NCBI GenBank assembly: GCA_035647615.1 | Contig: DASRND010000025.1 | Span: 62,001-126,000 of the forward strand | Direction: 5' to 3' | Length of the DNA: 64,000 bases | Source: Bacteroidales bacterium | GTDB lineage: Bacteria; Bacteroidota; Bacteroidia; Bacteroidales; 4484-276 | In this document: piece by piece, positions 16,139 through 25,199 of the stretch | Position numbering within the stretch: the stretch's first letter is position 1 | How the letters are laid out: each line of letters begins with the position of its first letter | Made by a program: the position numbers and the translations under genes | The notes under the pieces: model-generated | What the model was told of the DNA's origin: nothing | Databases searched by the model: none | Seen by the model: only the letters and a program-made list of their open reading frames with translations

Positions 16139-16184
16139 GTTCGTTGTTCCCTTCGGCTGCGTTCAGGGCAAGTGTTGTTCGTCG
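16139..16184. repeat. Dispersed repeat, copy 1 (AACAACGAAC-flanked)
   Basis: The reverse complement aligns with 40580-40647: both carry GAACAACAC.TGCCCTGA and AGCCGAAGGGAACAACGAAC, with 26 extra bases in the second copy. It begins two bases after the SNF2 stop. The remaining gap to yidC (16185-16497) shows no gene and no convincing RNA fold. Confidence 0.7.
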
Positions 16185-16497
16185 TTTGTTTTCCGAATCG
16201 CAAGTCTCTCGGGATTTCGCTACGCTTCCAGCAAATGCGGGATTGTTCGTTGTTTCCAAGTGGCTTCACAAGTTTTTATTTGTAAAGTTGCAAAATGTTT
16301 GCTTTCGAAAAGCTCAAGCCGGTGCTCTGTGTAAAACAATGTGTTACACTGTGCAAATATTAATTATTCCTTTCGGAAGTTTAAGTCAAGCTTAAATTTT
16401 CATTTGCAGATCACCAACCTAAACATAACTTCTGCTGAATGCGGGCTTCCGCCTTTGGACTGCCGGCTGTTGTCTGTCGACTGAAGACTTGCTTTCC

Positions 16498-16529
16498 TTG
16501 TGAGCCGCCAATAAAAAAGCCTATCTTTG
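16498..16529 (+). promoter_or_regulatory. promoter for yidC
   Basis: TATCTTTG (16522-16529) with TTG at 16498-16500, 21 bases apart; predicted start near 16536. Confidence 0.6.
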
Positions 16530-16575
16530 CGCCCGTTTTTACTATAGTTTTTTACTCGCTAAGTACCGACTGTTA

Positions 16576-18507
16576 ATGGATAGAAATACAATTACAGGAC
16601 TCGTTTTAATCTTCGCCATCTTTGTTGGCTACATTTACTTCACTAAACCATCAGAAGAAGAACTTCTGCAACGTCAGCATGTTGCCGACTCCATCAGCAT
16701 GGTGCGCGCCGGGCAGGCTCGGTTCGACTCACTCCTGCGCGAACGCCAGTTACAGCAGCCAGAGCAACAAGCCATTCAGCCCGATGTTGCAGCGGCATTA
16801 GATTCCATACAGCAGGCAGCCGTGGTCAATCGCCTGGGGTACTTTGCCGGCGCAGCAACCGGTGACGACGATGGTTTTATTCTTGAAAATGAAAAAATAA
16901 AACTTTTTCTTTCGTCTAAAGGTGGGAAAATCGTCAACGTGGAGTTGAAAAATTACCAAACCTACGACTCGCTACCACTATTTCTATACAACAACGACGA
17001 TACACGGTTTGGCTACACCTTTTTCTCGGCCAACCGCAGCATCAATACCAACGATCTTTATTTTACACCACATTATACCGACAGCCGTTTTGACGGACAG
17101 GATTCCCTGTTTGTGGCCGGCGACGACAGCCTTACCTTTGCCATGCGTCTGCATCCCGACGGCGCCTCCGGCAGCTACATCGAATATGTGTACACGCTCT
17201 ACGGTGATAAATACATGATGGATTACAAGCTCAACATTGTAGGGATGAATCAGGTGATAGATGCCGAAACCGCCTACTTCGATTTGAACTGGAAAGCTGA
17301 CCTGCGGCGTCAGGAGGCTAGTCTCGACAACGAGCGAAACGAATCTACCATCTATTACAAATATATCCAGGACGATGTTGATTACCTCTCCGAACGGAAA
17401 AATGTAGAAGAAAAGCTATCCAGTCAGATAAAGTGGATCTCTTTTAAGTCACGGTTTTTCCTTTCCACCATTATCGCCGACCAGGCTTTCCCCAATGCAC
17501 AGATTAATACCTTTACTGATTTAGAACAAACAGACAAGCATTATCTCAGGACAATGCAGGCGCTTATCGCAATACCATACAACAACACTCCAACCCAATC
17601 CTTTGGAGCCCAATTTTATTTTGGCCCTAACAAATACAGCACACTCAAAAAATTTCATATGCAACTTGAGCGGCAGGTGCCGTTGGGCTGGGGGTTCTTC
17701 TTGCTTGCATGGATAAACCAATACGCAGTGATACCCGTTTTCGACTGGCTGGGCGGCTATGGGTGGAGTTATGGCATCGTCATCCTCATTCTTACCGTGT
17801 TGCTCAAATTGGTGCTGTTTCCGATTGCTTATAAAACCTACAAGTCGTCGGCGCGCATGCGGGTGCTTAAACCCGAAGTGGAGGAGATCAACAAGAAATA
17901 TCCAAAAACCGAGGATGCGATGAAAAAGCAACAGGAAACCATGGCGCTTTACAAAAAGGTGGGCGTAAACCCGATGGCTGGATGTCTGCCTATGTTGCTG
18001 CAGTTTCCGATTTTGATCGCCATGTTCAGGTTTTTCCCTTCCTCGATAGAGCTGCGCCAGGAATCTTTCCTTTGGGCGCACGACCTTTCGAGCTACGACT
18101 CTATTCTGGATTTGCCATTTAGCATACCGTTTTACGGCGACCATGTGAGCCTTTTCACCTTATTGATGACCATCTCCACAATCATCTATACCAAAGTAAA
18201 CAACGAGATGATGGGTTCTGCAAATGCGCAGATGCCCGGCATGAAAATAATGATGTACATAATGCCGGTGATGTTTTTGGGGATATTTAATAATTATGCT
18301 TCCGGGCTTAGTTATTATTACCTGCTGGCCAACCTGATAACCTTTGCCCAGATATTTCTCATTCGGCGAACCATCGACGAAGATAAGATCAGGGCACAAA
18401 TTCTGGCCAATAAGAAGAAGCCTTTAAAGAAGTCAAAGTTCCAGCATCGCCTCGAAGAGATTGCCAAACAGCGTGGTGTCGATCCTAAAACCGGCAAGCG
18501 GAAATAA
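16576..18507 (+). CDS. yidC: Membrane protein insertase YidC
   Basis: A 643-aa Oxa1/YidC insertase that places proteins into the inner membrane, alone or with SecYEG. It has an N-terminal anchor (residues 5-23), a large periplasmic domain (about 60-350), and a conserved five-helix C-terminal insertase core (about 360-610) beginning LGWGFFLLAWINQYAVIPVF and including the cytoplasmic loop ARMRVLKPEV.EI..KYP and NPMAGCLPMLLQFPI. The tail is lysine-rich (KKKPLKKSK...RGVDPKTGKRK), as often seen for ribosome contact. Its usual partners rnpA and rpmH are not adjacent. Confidence 0.97.
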   Translation: MDRNTITGLVLIFAIFVGYIYFTKPSEEELLQRQHVADSISMVRAGQARFDSLLRERQLQQPEQQAIQPDVAAALDSIQQAAVVNRLGYFAGAATGDDDGFILENEKIKLFLSSKGGKIVNVELKNYQTYDSLPLFLYNNDDTRFGYTFFSANRSINTNDLYFTPHYTDSRFDGQDSLFVAGDDSLTFAMRLHPDGASGSYIEYVYTLYGDKYMMDYKLNIVGMNQVIDAETAYFDLNWKADLRRQEASLDNERNESTIYYKYIQDDVDYLSERKNVEEKLSSQIKWISFKSRFFLSTIIADQAFPNAQINTFTDLEQTDKHYLRTMQALIAIPYNNTPTQSFGAQFYFGPNKYSTLKKFHMQLERQVPLGWGFFLLAWINQYAVIPVFDWLGGYGWSYGIVILILTVLLKLVLFPIAYKTYKSSARMRVLKPEVEEINKKYPKTEDAMKKQQETMALYKKVGVNPMAGCLPMLLQFPILIAMFRFFPSSIELRQESFLWAHDLSSYDSILDLPFSIPFYGDHVSLFTLLMTISTIIYTKVNNEMMGSANAQMPGMKIMMYIMPVMFLGIFNNYASGLSYYYLLANLITFAQIFLIRRTIDEDKIRAQILANKKKPLKKSKFQHRLEEIAKQRGVDPKTGKRK

Positions 18508-18611
18508 ACACACTTATTCGTCACATTGTGCCTGCTGTCTGAACCTGAAGCAGATATTCATAGCTTTTGGGTTTGCGCCAGCACTGCTGTAGGTTATGAC
18601 TTTTCAAACTC

Positions 18612-19496
18612 TCAATTTACCTTACCCGGAAAGATAAACATTGGCAAGTCGCTGGCAGATAACAGCTCGCGGGTGTGATCCTTGGTAAACAAGCGCTTGA
18701 GGAAACTTCTGCGGTGGTTTACCACTGCGATGAGATCGATTTGATGTGCTCCGACATATTCATTTACACCCTCCAAAAAATCATCATGACGAATTACCTC
18801 GAAAGTAATAGGAGAGCCTTTGGCCACCTCGGCGGGAAACAGCTTCTGTAGGTTCTGCATACGGGCAGCGTCGGCAGGATAATCGTCGTCGATATCGATG
18901 TGGATACAGTGGATTTTCGGGTTATAATACCTGAGTAGTTCGATAAGTCGCTGCAAATCGCTGTCGTCCTCATCGTTGAAGTCGGTGGTGTAGAGAATAT
19001 TTTGGAAGCCTTTGTATTGGGCTTCGCGAGGTACCGTAAGGATGCGGCATTCGGCATTCTTTACTACATTCGACGATACCTTTCCTGTAAGGATGTCTTT
19101 TCCGCCTTTGCCCCGCGTTCCCATGATGATGAGGTTGGGAGCATACGTCTCGGAGATGTTTAGGATTTCCTCCTCGGGCATTCCGCCGGTGAGGGTTTGC
19201 ACAATGGTGACGTTGGTGATGTTTTCATTCACAAGCTGTTCTCTGAGGCTCGCCACCAGTTTTTCCATGTCAGCTTTGGCATCCTCACGAATCTTGGTGA
19301 GCATTTCCTGATTGTACATCTCGCCGGCATGGATGCTATATGGGATGCCGCTGTTGTGTACGATCATAAAGTCGAAATAGGCATGAAACAGCCGAAGCTC
19401 GCCGCCTGTGGTTTTGATAACCTCGAGGGCAAATTTACATACTGTTGGTGTATGTTCAGAAAAATCGACAGGGACAAGTATTTTTCTCATGATCAT
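18612..19496 (-). CDS. Tandem universal stress protein
   Basis: A 294-aa protein with two UspA domains: residues 1-148 and 155-294. The first contains ILVPVDFSEHT and the nucleotide-binding GTRGKGG.....GKVSSNV (132-150), indicating ATP binding. The second domain is more divergent and ends AVVNHRRSFLKRLFTKDHTRELL, where the G.G motif is not conserved. Two start codons (19496 and 19490) are possible. It is a cytoplasmic stress-response protein; the partner is unknown. Confidence 0.9.
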   Translation of the reverse strand: MIMRKILVPVDFSEHTPTVCKFALEVIKTTGGELRLFHAYFDFMIVHNSGIPYSIHAGEMYNQEMLTKIREDAKADMEKLVASLREQLVNENITNVTIVQTLTGGMPEEEILNISETYAPNLIIMGTRGKGGKDILTGKVSSNVVKNAECRILTVPREAQYKGFQNILYTTDFNDEDDSDLQRLIELLRYYNPKIHCIHIDIDDDYPADAARMQNLQKLFPAEVAKGSPITFEVIRHDDFLEGVNEYVGAHQIDLIAVVNHRRSFLKRLFTKDHTRELLSASDLPMFIFPGKVN

Positions 19497-19514
19497 TTAG
19501 GTGTTAGTGAAAAA

Positions 19515-19522
19515 CAAATGTA
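19515..19522 (-). promoter_or_regulatory. promoter -7 element for the stress protein
   Basis: TACATTTG on the minus strand, 19 bases before the start at 19496. The rest of 19523-19793 shows no gene; it includes a TTGTCGGGTTATTGGG stretch of a kind seen elsewhere in the window. Confidence 0.5.
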
Positions 19523-19793
19523 CAAATTCCTATGACGGGCGACAGTTTTTTTTGAATTTTTTGAAATTAGACAGGTTGTTGGAATGGGGAAGAAGTTGTC
19601 GGGTTATTGGGTTTTTGATAGTGGGACTTATTTGGATTTTAAAATCCGACAGGAGTAAGAAAAACGATTGGGATCCCGGTCACTAAAACGTTCAAACCTC
19701 AATTTTTGCAACCGGTATGTGATAAAAGATCCACGGTTTAATAAGAAAGATGCTAAAAAGTGCCGATTTGTTCCCTGATATGTTTCCCCTATG

Positions 19794-19828
19794 AAAAAAA
19801 CCGTTGCTAATTAATTGATTAACAACGG
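19794..19828 (-). terminator. terminator of tRNA-Glu
   Basis: On the minus strand CCGTTG pairs with CAACGG across a 16-base AT-rich loop and is followed by seven T residues. Confidence 0.75.
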
Positions 19829-19845
19829 GTTTAAATTTTGAGTTG

Positions 19846-19917
19846 TAGCCCGTAGGGGAATCGAACCCCTGCTACCAGGATGAAAACCTGGCGTCCTAAC
19901 CGCTAGACGAACGGGCC
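19846..19917 (-). tRNA. tRNA-Glu (anticodon TTC)
   Basis: The reverse complement forms a 72-nt cloverleaf: acceptor GGCCCGT/ACGGGCT with a G1-U72 pair, anticodon stem CCAGG/CCTGG around TTTTCAT (anticodon UUC), and T-arm AGGGG TTCGATT CCCCT. The discriminator is A and CCA is not encoded. Confidence 0.95.
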
Positions 19918-19958
19918 ATTAATGTTGAAGAACTTACGCTTTCATTTGAAAACGGCTG

Positions 19959-19989
19959 CAAAAGTAATTTTAATTTTTAAACAAGCAAA
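19959..19989 (-). promoter_or_regulatory. promoter for tRNA-Glu
   Basis: TACTTTTG (19959-19966, minus strand) with TTTG at 19986-19989, separated by 19 bases: a full Bacteroidota promoter. Confidence 0.65.
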
Positions 19990-20060
19990 TTATTTTCCTC
20001 TTTTTGTAAAATAAAATGATGTTTTTCCTTTGAAGCAAAGAGATTTGCTTTTTTTAGAAC

Positions 20061-20102
20061 CCACCACCGGCATCTTTATCAAAAAAAGAAAGCCGGTGGT
20101 GG
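20061..20102. terminator. hairpin downstream of C10 protease
   Basis: CCACCACCGGC and GCCGGTGGTGG form an 11-bp GC-rich stem just past the protease stop at 20125. No T run follows on the minus strand, so it is either a factor-dependent terminator or a 3'-end stabiliser. Confidence 0.45.
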
Positions 20103-20124
20103 ATTTAATTTGATGCAAAAACGG

Positions 20125-22236
20125 TTAATACACTGCCAGCTCTTTGCGGTAGAACATTTCACCGCTCCGGGCAATCACAATATAAATACCTGGTCTGAAA
20201 TCGGCTACGCTGAAGGTGTAGTTGCTGTTTCCGTCAGTTTGGCCGGCAAATACTTTTTTACCATCCAGGCTATAAATAGTAATTGCTGTGCTGGCGGAAG
20301 TTGCCGTTGGCAGGCCAATGGTTACCATATCAGCAGCAGGGTTGGGGAAGAGTTGTATCTGGTTGGTTTCGTCGGGGCCAGAAGTTATTCCTACCGTTTC
20401 GGGAGCATACCAGGCTTCCCATCCCTGACCGGAAATAGATTTATCGGTAATAAAAATGAGATAGAACTTTCCGCTGGGCGACGTAACTGGCGGGGGTAAA
20501 TTATCGGGGGTGTAGTTACCGGAATATTCGGCCAGGAGCTGCATGTTGGCCTGGTCATAGATCAAAAGCTTATCATTGATTGGCTCGGTGTCGAAAGCGG
20601 TAAAATGCAAAGTGGTTTCGCCAGGTTCTGTTGGCATGATCATCCATTTACACATTTTATTGTGGGAGTAGTTGAAGTGTAAGCTGCCATCGCTGATTTC
20701 GTCCATTGGCTCGGTGAGCACCGTAAGGCCTTTGCACCAGGTAGGATGTTGCGAAGTGTATTCGGCAAGGAAACCATTGGCGGTGGGGCCACTACTACTT
20801 TTGAGCACCAACAACAATTCGTTACCCGATGAATTAATTACCGGTGGCAGGTTGCTTCCGGTATAGGTTCCTAAAAGGGATGCGCTGGCTGAGGCGCCAT
20901 CATAAATGGTCAACTCATCATCTTCAGCAATATCAAAACGTTTAAATTCCAAAGTGATTGACGAAACAGAGTCTTCGGGCGACTGCGGGGCGATGAGCCA
21001 GCTTATTTCGTTGTCGGAAGCGTAATTTTCTACCGGGCCGCTGCCGTCTTCTATCGAACCGGAGCTGCCTGTGATTAGTTGCTGGCCTGTGTGGTTGTAT
21101 GGATAATCACCGCCGGGAACAAAATTGATCACCGCTGCCTGTCCGCCGCTAAAGCCGCCGACACTGCTCAGGGTGTAAAACCCGTTTGAGCTTCCACTCC
21201 AGCCAAAGTTGAAATGAAAAAGATTGGCATCATCGTAGCCATCACAACAGAAGGCGTGGCCACCGCTGTTGTTGTACCCGGAGTAGTACATCGGTTGTCC
21301 GGCATCGATCTGTCCTTTCAAAAGGTCAACCCAGCCGGTGTTGGTGTAGTTCTGTTTTTGTTTTATAGTAGCGCTGCTCGAATATCCAAAATACTGTTTG
21401 ATGGCACCCGGAACATCCCCGCTATACGCGCCGGAGCCGCTGGTACTGTACATCATTTCTACAGCCACACCACAGTGAAACTGCAACAGCGCGATGTCTG
21501 TCATCTCGTTGTCCATCTTTTCCTGCATGTTGTTATAAATGTACTCAGTTTCACCAAAGTTGGCAAATATGTAGCCGTAGCTTCCCCAGGTGTAGCCATG
21601 GCTGCCGGTTCCCTGCAGCGGGTAGCGCCAGTAATGCATCACCATCGACATGGCAGTAGCCACGCATCCGGCATACACGTGCCCGCCGGGCCCTGTCGGA
21701 TCGGCCGGACAATACATATTGTAAGGGCTGTCCTGGTTCCACAAATTGATAAGCAGCGGCGGTACACCCCGCTCGTTGCTTTTGGTGCATAAAGTACTGG
21801 GGTTATCTGTCGAATATTTCTGCCATGCATCGCTAACTGACGCTTCAGCTTCGATGGCGCCGCTGCGAATGTATTCGATCTCATTTACGTAAGTTTCCAG
21901 AAAGCTGTCGAAGTTGGTATTGATGCCGGCATCCGAACAGATTCCTGCAAGATCATATCCAATGACGGGAGGCATAGCATCGTCGGCAGGAACGATGACG
22001 AAACCACCATTTTTGATATTAAAGATGTAGAGAGCAGCAGCTCCGTTGTCATCTTCTACTGTACGGATATCGGTAGTGGCCACGGCCGCATATTCGATGG
22101 GTTGTTGCTGATAGCTTCGCTCGAAATAGATATTATGCGCGACACGTTCGGCATCATTGACCGATACAGGGTTGCCGGCAAAAGTTATCTGCAAAAAAAG
22201 CAGCATCAGCGAAAGCAGTAAAAATCTATTCTTCAT
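20125..22236 (-). CDS. C10 family cysteine peptidase, T9SS cargo
   Basis: A 703-aa secreted protease of the streptopain/interpain (C10) family. After a signal peptide (1-20) comes a propeptide with FVIVPADD.MPPVIGY (79-94). The mature enzyme has catalytic C191 in AGCVATAMSM and H327 in GGHAFCCDGY, with N and W in FNFGWSG. Two CUB-like repeats follow (about 385-510 and 515-620; DELTIYDG, DKLLIYDQ), then a T9SS type A sorting domain (FPNPAADMVTI to the end). It is expected to cross the outer membrane through T9SS. Own promoter at 22272. Confidence 0.93.
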   Translation of the reverse strand: MKNRFLLLSLMLLFLQITFAGNPVSVNDAERVAHNIYFERSYQQQPIEYAAVATTDIRTVEDDNGAAALYIFNIKNGGFVIVPADDAMPPVIGYDLAGICSDAGINTNFDSFLETYVNEIEYIRSGAIEAEASVSDAWQKYSTDNPSTLCTKSNERGVPPLLINLWNQDSPYNMYCPADPTGPGGHVYAGCVATAMSMVMHYWRYPLQGTGSHGYTWGSYGYIFANFGETEYIYNNMQEKMDNEMTDIALLQFHCGVAVEMMYSTSGSGAYSGDVPGAIKQYFGYSSSATIKQKQNYTNTGWVDLLKGQIDAGQPMYYSGYNNSGGHAFCCDGYDDANLFHFNFGWSGSSNGFYTLSSVGGFSGGQAAVINFVPGGDYPYNHTGQQLITGSSGSIEDGSGPVENYASDNEISWLIAPQSPEDSVSSITLEFKRFDIAEDDELTIYDGASASASLLGTYTGSNLPPVINSSGNELLLVLKSSSGPTANGFLAEYTSQHPTWCKGLTVLTEPMDEISDGSLHFNYSHNKMCKWMIMPTEPGETTLHFTAFDTEPINDKLLIYDQANMQLLAEYSGNYTPDNLPPPVTSPSGKFYLIFITDKSISGQGWEAWYAPETVGITSGPDETNQIQLFPNPAADMVTIGLPTATSASTAITIYSLDGKKVFAGQTDGNSNYTFSVADFRPGIYIVIARSGEMFYRKELAVY

Positions 22237-22271
22237 AATAATTTATAGCTTTTTGTAAAATTGTTAGCGTG

Positions 22272-22299
22272 CAAAATTAGTTAAATATTGCAAAACAAA
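22272..22299 (-). promoter_or_regulatory. promoter for C10 protease
   Basis: TAATTTTG (22272-22279, minus strand) with TTTG at 22296-22299, 16 bases apart; start near 22265. Confidence 0.55.
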
Positions 22300-22351
22300 T
22301 TTCCAATACCAGGCTGAATGAGTTTTTTGATATTAAGATTTAGGAGAAAAC

Positions 22352-22385
22352 AAAAAAGGCGACCCTTAATCGAATCGCCTTTTTT
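22352..22385. terminator. terminator of S8 protease (bidirectional)
   Basis: AAAAAAGGCGA and TCGCCTTTTT flank a 12-base loop, giving a U-tract on the minus strand just past the S8 stop at 22408 and a matching one on plus. Confidence 0.75.
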
Positions 22386-22407
22386 GCTTAATATTAAAGA
22401 TAATGTG

Positions 22408-25089
22408 TTATTCCACAATAACCTTTTTAGTGGTAACACCATTAGAGCTTTCCACCGTCATCACATACATGCCTTGTGGCAACTGCGATACGTCGATGGT
22501 AAGTGTATTGTTTCCGTTGTGAGCGCTGTGTTGTGAGGTGTGAACCAACTGTCCGGTGATGGATGATAAGCGCACCTGAACCTGAGTCGGTGTGTTGGTA
22601 AAATAGCTTACTACGATGTTGTCTTTGGCAGGATTGGGATACACTGCAGTGATATCGAAAGGCACTTCTACAGGCTCGGCTATGCCCACCATACTTCCCG
22701 TGATAGTTACATTATCCACAAAAACGTTATCTCCTTCATTGAAGAATTTATCAATCAGGCGGCAGCTTGCATTAAGCGTCAGTGTAAAATAGGTGCCGGC
22801 CCATGAATCCAGGATAAAGTTTTGCACTACAAAAGGATCTTCATTGGTTTCGGGATTAAAGTTCAGCACACCGAATTCATTGGGGACCTGCACAGTATCG
22901 TTCGCCAGCACTCTGAACCATGAAAGTTTGTTGCCCAGGCTGAAAGTTTGTTTCAGATCGAGACTCATGGATAGCCACACAAATTCAGTAGCGTTTATGT
23001 TGCAGACATAAGCTGAAGATTGGAAATCGGTGTTGACATCCCATGCCTGTTCGGGGGTGGTATTGGTGGGGCCACCCTGCCAGCCTTGCAATGCAGTGTG
23101 GCCGGTAAAATGCAATCCGAACGCTCCTGTATTAGCAGCGCGACTATCTAAACTGATTCTGGCTTTGGGGCCGGCTATGAGTTCAAAATCCGTAGTAGTA
23201 CCATCTTCAAAACCAGTCTCAAACGAAAGTACCATGCCGGAGATGTTCATAAAATCTATATAGGTAGAAGTGTTGCTGCCATTGGCGTTGGTAGCGGTGA
23301 GGCTGATGGTGTATTCGCCTGGCTCCAGAAATTCAATGATTGGATTCTGTGAAGTAGCCGAAGTGTTTTCGAGAAATAAATATTCGGTTGGCTGAATATC
23401 CCACAGCCAGGAGACAGGCTGATAAAGCGACATATCTTCAAAAATTACCGCATCCAGAATACAGGCATTGGTATCGCTTACCGCAAAAATTACATAAGGG
23501 GCGGGAGTAGTAGTAACCTCAATAAAATCTTCTTTTGTTATCGTTGTTGATCCGAAATCGTTGGATACTGTAAGGGTTACGTTATAGGTACCTGCATTGG
23601 CATAACTTACAGTAGGATTGGGGTTGGAAGAGGTAGCCGGAACGCCGCCCTCGAATGTCCAGTTCCAGGTAGAGGGAATTCCCAAAGAAAGATCAGTAAA
23701 ATTAACTGCTGAGCCGGGAGTGATCAAAGGAACATCAGCCTTAAAGTCGACTACCGGTGTGTAAGGAACAGCGATCACAGCCTGGTATGCGTTAATGCGT
23801 CCTGCGCCAAGCATGCCAACATAGTCGGGGTTCAGCTCATAGATATCGTCGGAGGTGGTTTTCAGTATTTCCTCTACGTTGTCGGGTGAAAGATCAGGAT
23901 TGATGGAAAGAATAAGGCTGCAAAGTCCTGCTACCATGGGGCACGCCATCGAGGTGCCGGAATAAGTGTCGTAATATCCGCGTATGGTAAAATCCCAGGT
24001 GCTGCTGAGCAATCCGGATGGGCCGTTGGTTCCGGAACCGCCCGGGGCAGACACGTCAACTGATACACTGAAGTTGGAAAAATCGGCTTTCTTGTCATTT
24101 TCGTCTGTTGCTGCAACCGAAATCACGTGGTTGTAGGCCGAAGGATAATGCAATAGGTCGTTGTCGTCGTTACCTGCAGCAGCTACGAATACGATTCCGT
24201 CGCTGTGTCCTGCATTGATGAGGTTTTGCACGGTGTTGTTGAACCCGGGACCGCCGTAGGACATGCTGATGACGTGAGCGCCATTGTTCATGGCCCACGA
24301 CATGCCGTACTGTCCGTAGATGCCGTTGGGGCTATTGTCGTTGGCAGCCTTTACGGCAATAATGCTTGTGTTGAAACCAATGCCAGCTACGCCTATTTCG
24401 TTGTCGGTGATGGCGGTAGCCAAACCCGAGCAGTGTGTTCCGTGCGACCACTCGCCTGGATCGCCACCAGCGGGAGGATTGGAGCTATTGGTATTATTCA
24501 TCACATCACGCTGCAGCACGATTTTGTCGGCAAGGTCAGGATGGATAGACCAGATAGCATTGTCGACAATGGCTACTTTTATTTCCGGATCGCCATGTGT
24601 GATGTCCCAGGCTTGTTCTGCTTTAATTACATCCAGATGCCAGTTCCAGTTGTTGAGGCCACTCACCAGATTGTAAAGTGTGTCGTTGGGTTTATAATCG
24701 ATGTATTGCATCGTGACTTTCTCAGCATATTCTATTTCCGGGTGTTGTTCCAGCGCGGCGATAGCTTCTTCCAGCCGATAGTGGTCGCGAAGCTTCATTT
24801 CGAAGGTTTGTAACAGTTTATTATCATTACGATAGTCGAAAGGACGGGTGATAGCTTGTACATCAAAAGCTTCGACAAATTCAGCAAAGTAAGCGGCATC
24901 GGTAAGGCTTACGGTTTTGTTAGCATCAACCTGTAGGTTGTGCGTGTAGGAATCGATGAATTTGACGTACAAACTGCCATCGATGTAATACTTTTCATAG
25001 TTTTGTGCCATTGTTTGCACACTTAAAAGCATCGTTGCCAGTAAGGTGAATAACAGCGGCTTGAGCATTCTTGAAGTAAACTTTTTCAT
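22408..25089 (-). CDS. S8 subtilisin-like serine peptidase, T9SS cargo
   Basis: An 893-aa secreted protease. Signal peptide 1-29; inhibitor-like propeptide to about 135; subtilase domain about 145-440 with catalytic D176 (AIVDNA), H216 (SHGTH), oxyanion N307 and S380 (GTSMACPM). The residues after the Asp are NA, not the common TG/SG. A PKD domain follows (about 450-530, VNFTDLSLG..TWNWTF) and a second PKD-like repeat (about 540-620), then a jelly-roll-like region and a T9SS type A sorting domain starting YPNPAKDNIVV. Substrate specificity is unknown. It has its own promoter and terminator. Confidence 0.94.
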   Translation of the reverse strand: MKKFTSRMLKPLLFTLLATMLLSVQTMAQNYEKYYIDGSLYVKFIDSYTHNLQVDANKTVSLTDAAYFAEFVEAFDVQAITRPFDYRNDNKLLQTFEMKLRDHYRLEEAIAALEQHPEIEYAEKVTMQYIDYKPNDTLYNLVSGLNNWNWHLDVIKAEQAWDITHGDPEIKVAIVDNAIWSIHPDLADKIVLQRDVMNNTNSSNPPAGGDPGEWSHGTHCSGLATAITDNEIGVAGIGFNTSIIAVKAANDNSPNGIYGQYGMSWAMNNGAHVISMSYGGPGFNNTVQNLINAGHSDGIVFVAAAGNDDNDLLHYPSAYNHVISVAATDENDKKADFSNFSVSVDVSAPGGSGTNGPSGLLSSTWDFTIRGYYDTYSGTSMACPMVAGLCSLILSINPDLSPDNVEEILKTTSDDIYELNPDYVGMLGAGRINAYQAVIAVPYTPVVDFKADVPLITPGSAVNFTDLSLGIPSTWNWTFEGGVPATSSNPNPTVSYANAGTYNVTLTVSNDFGSTTITKEDFIEVTTTPAPYVIFAVSDTNACILDAVIFEDMSLYQPVSWLWDIQPTEYLFLENTSATSQNPIIEFLEPGEYTISLTATNANGSNTSTYIDFMNISGMVLSFETGFEDGTTTDFELIAGPKARISLDSRAANTGAFGLHFTGHTALQGWQGGPTNTTPEQAWDVNTDFQSSAYVCNINATEFVWLSMSLDLKQTFSLGNKLSWFRVLANDTVQVPNEFGVLNFNPETNEDPFVVQNFILDSWAGTYFTLTLNASCRLIDKFFNEGDNVFVDNVTITGSMVGIAEPVEVPFDITAVYPNPAKDNIVVSYFTNTPTQVQVRLSSITGQLVHTSQHSAHNGNNTLTIDVSQLPQGMYVMTVESSNGVTTKKVIVE

Positions 25090-25163
25090 GTTTTCGCTTT
25101 TATTTTCGATTAGTTAAATGATTACACTATTGATAATCAGTATTTAATAAACACTCGGAAGCG

Positions 25164-25171
25164 CAAAATTA
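25164..25171 (-). promoter_or_regulatory. promoter -7 element for S8 protease
   Basis: TAATTTTG on the minus strand, 75 bases before the ATG at 25089. It lies in the 110-base space shared with hutI, for which no TAnnTTTG box was seen. Confidence 0.45.
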
Positions 25172-25199
25172 TTAAAAAATTTTAAAACTCATCAATAAA

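Noticed and set aside
16185..16497. Possible structured RNA upstream of yidC
   Set aside because: Only weak, inconsistent hairpins are visible and no known RNA signature was recognised.
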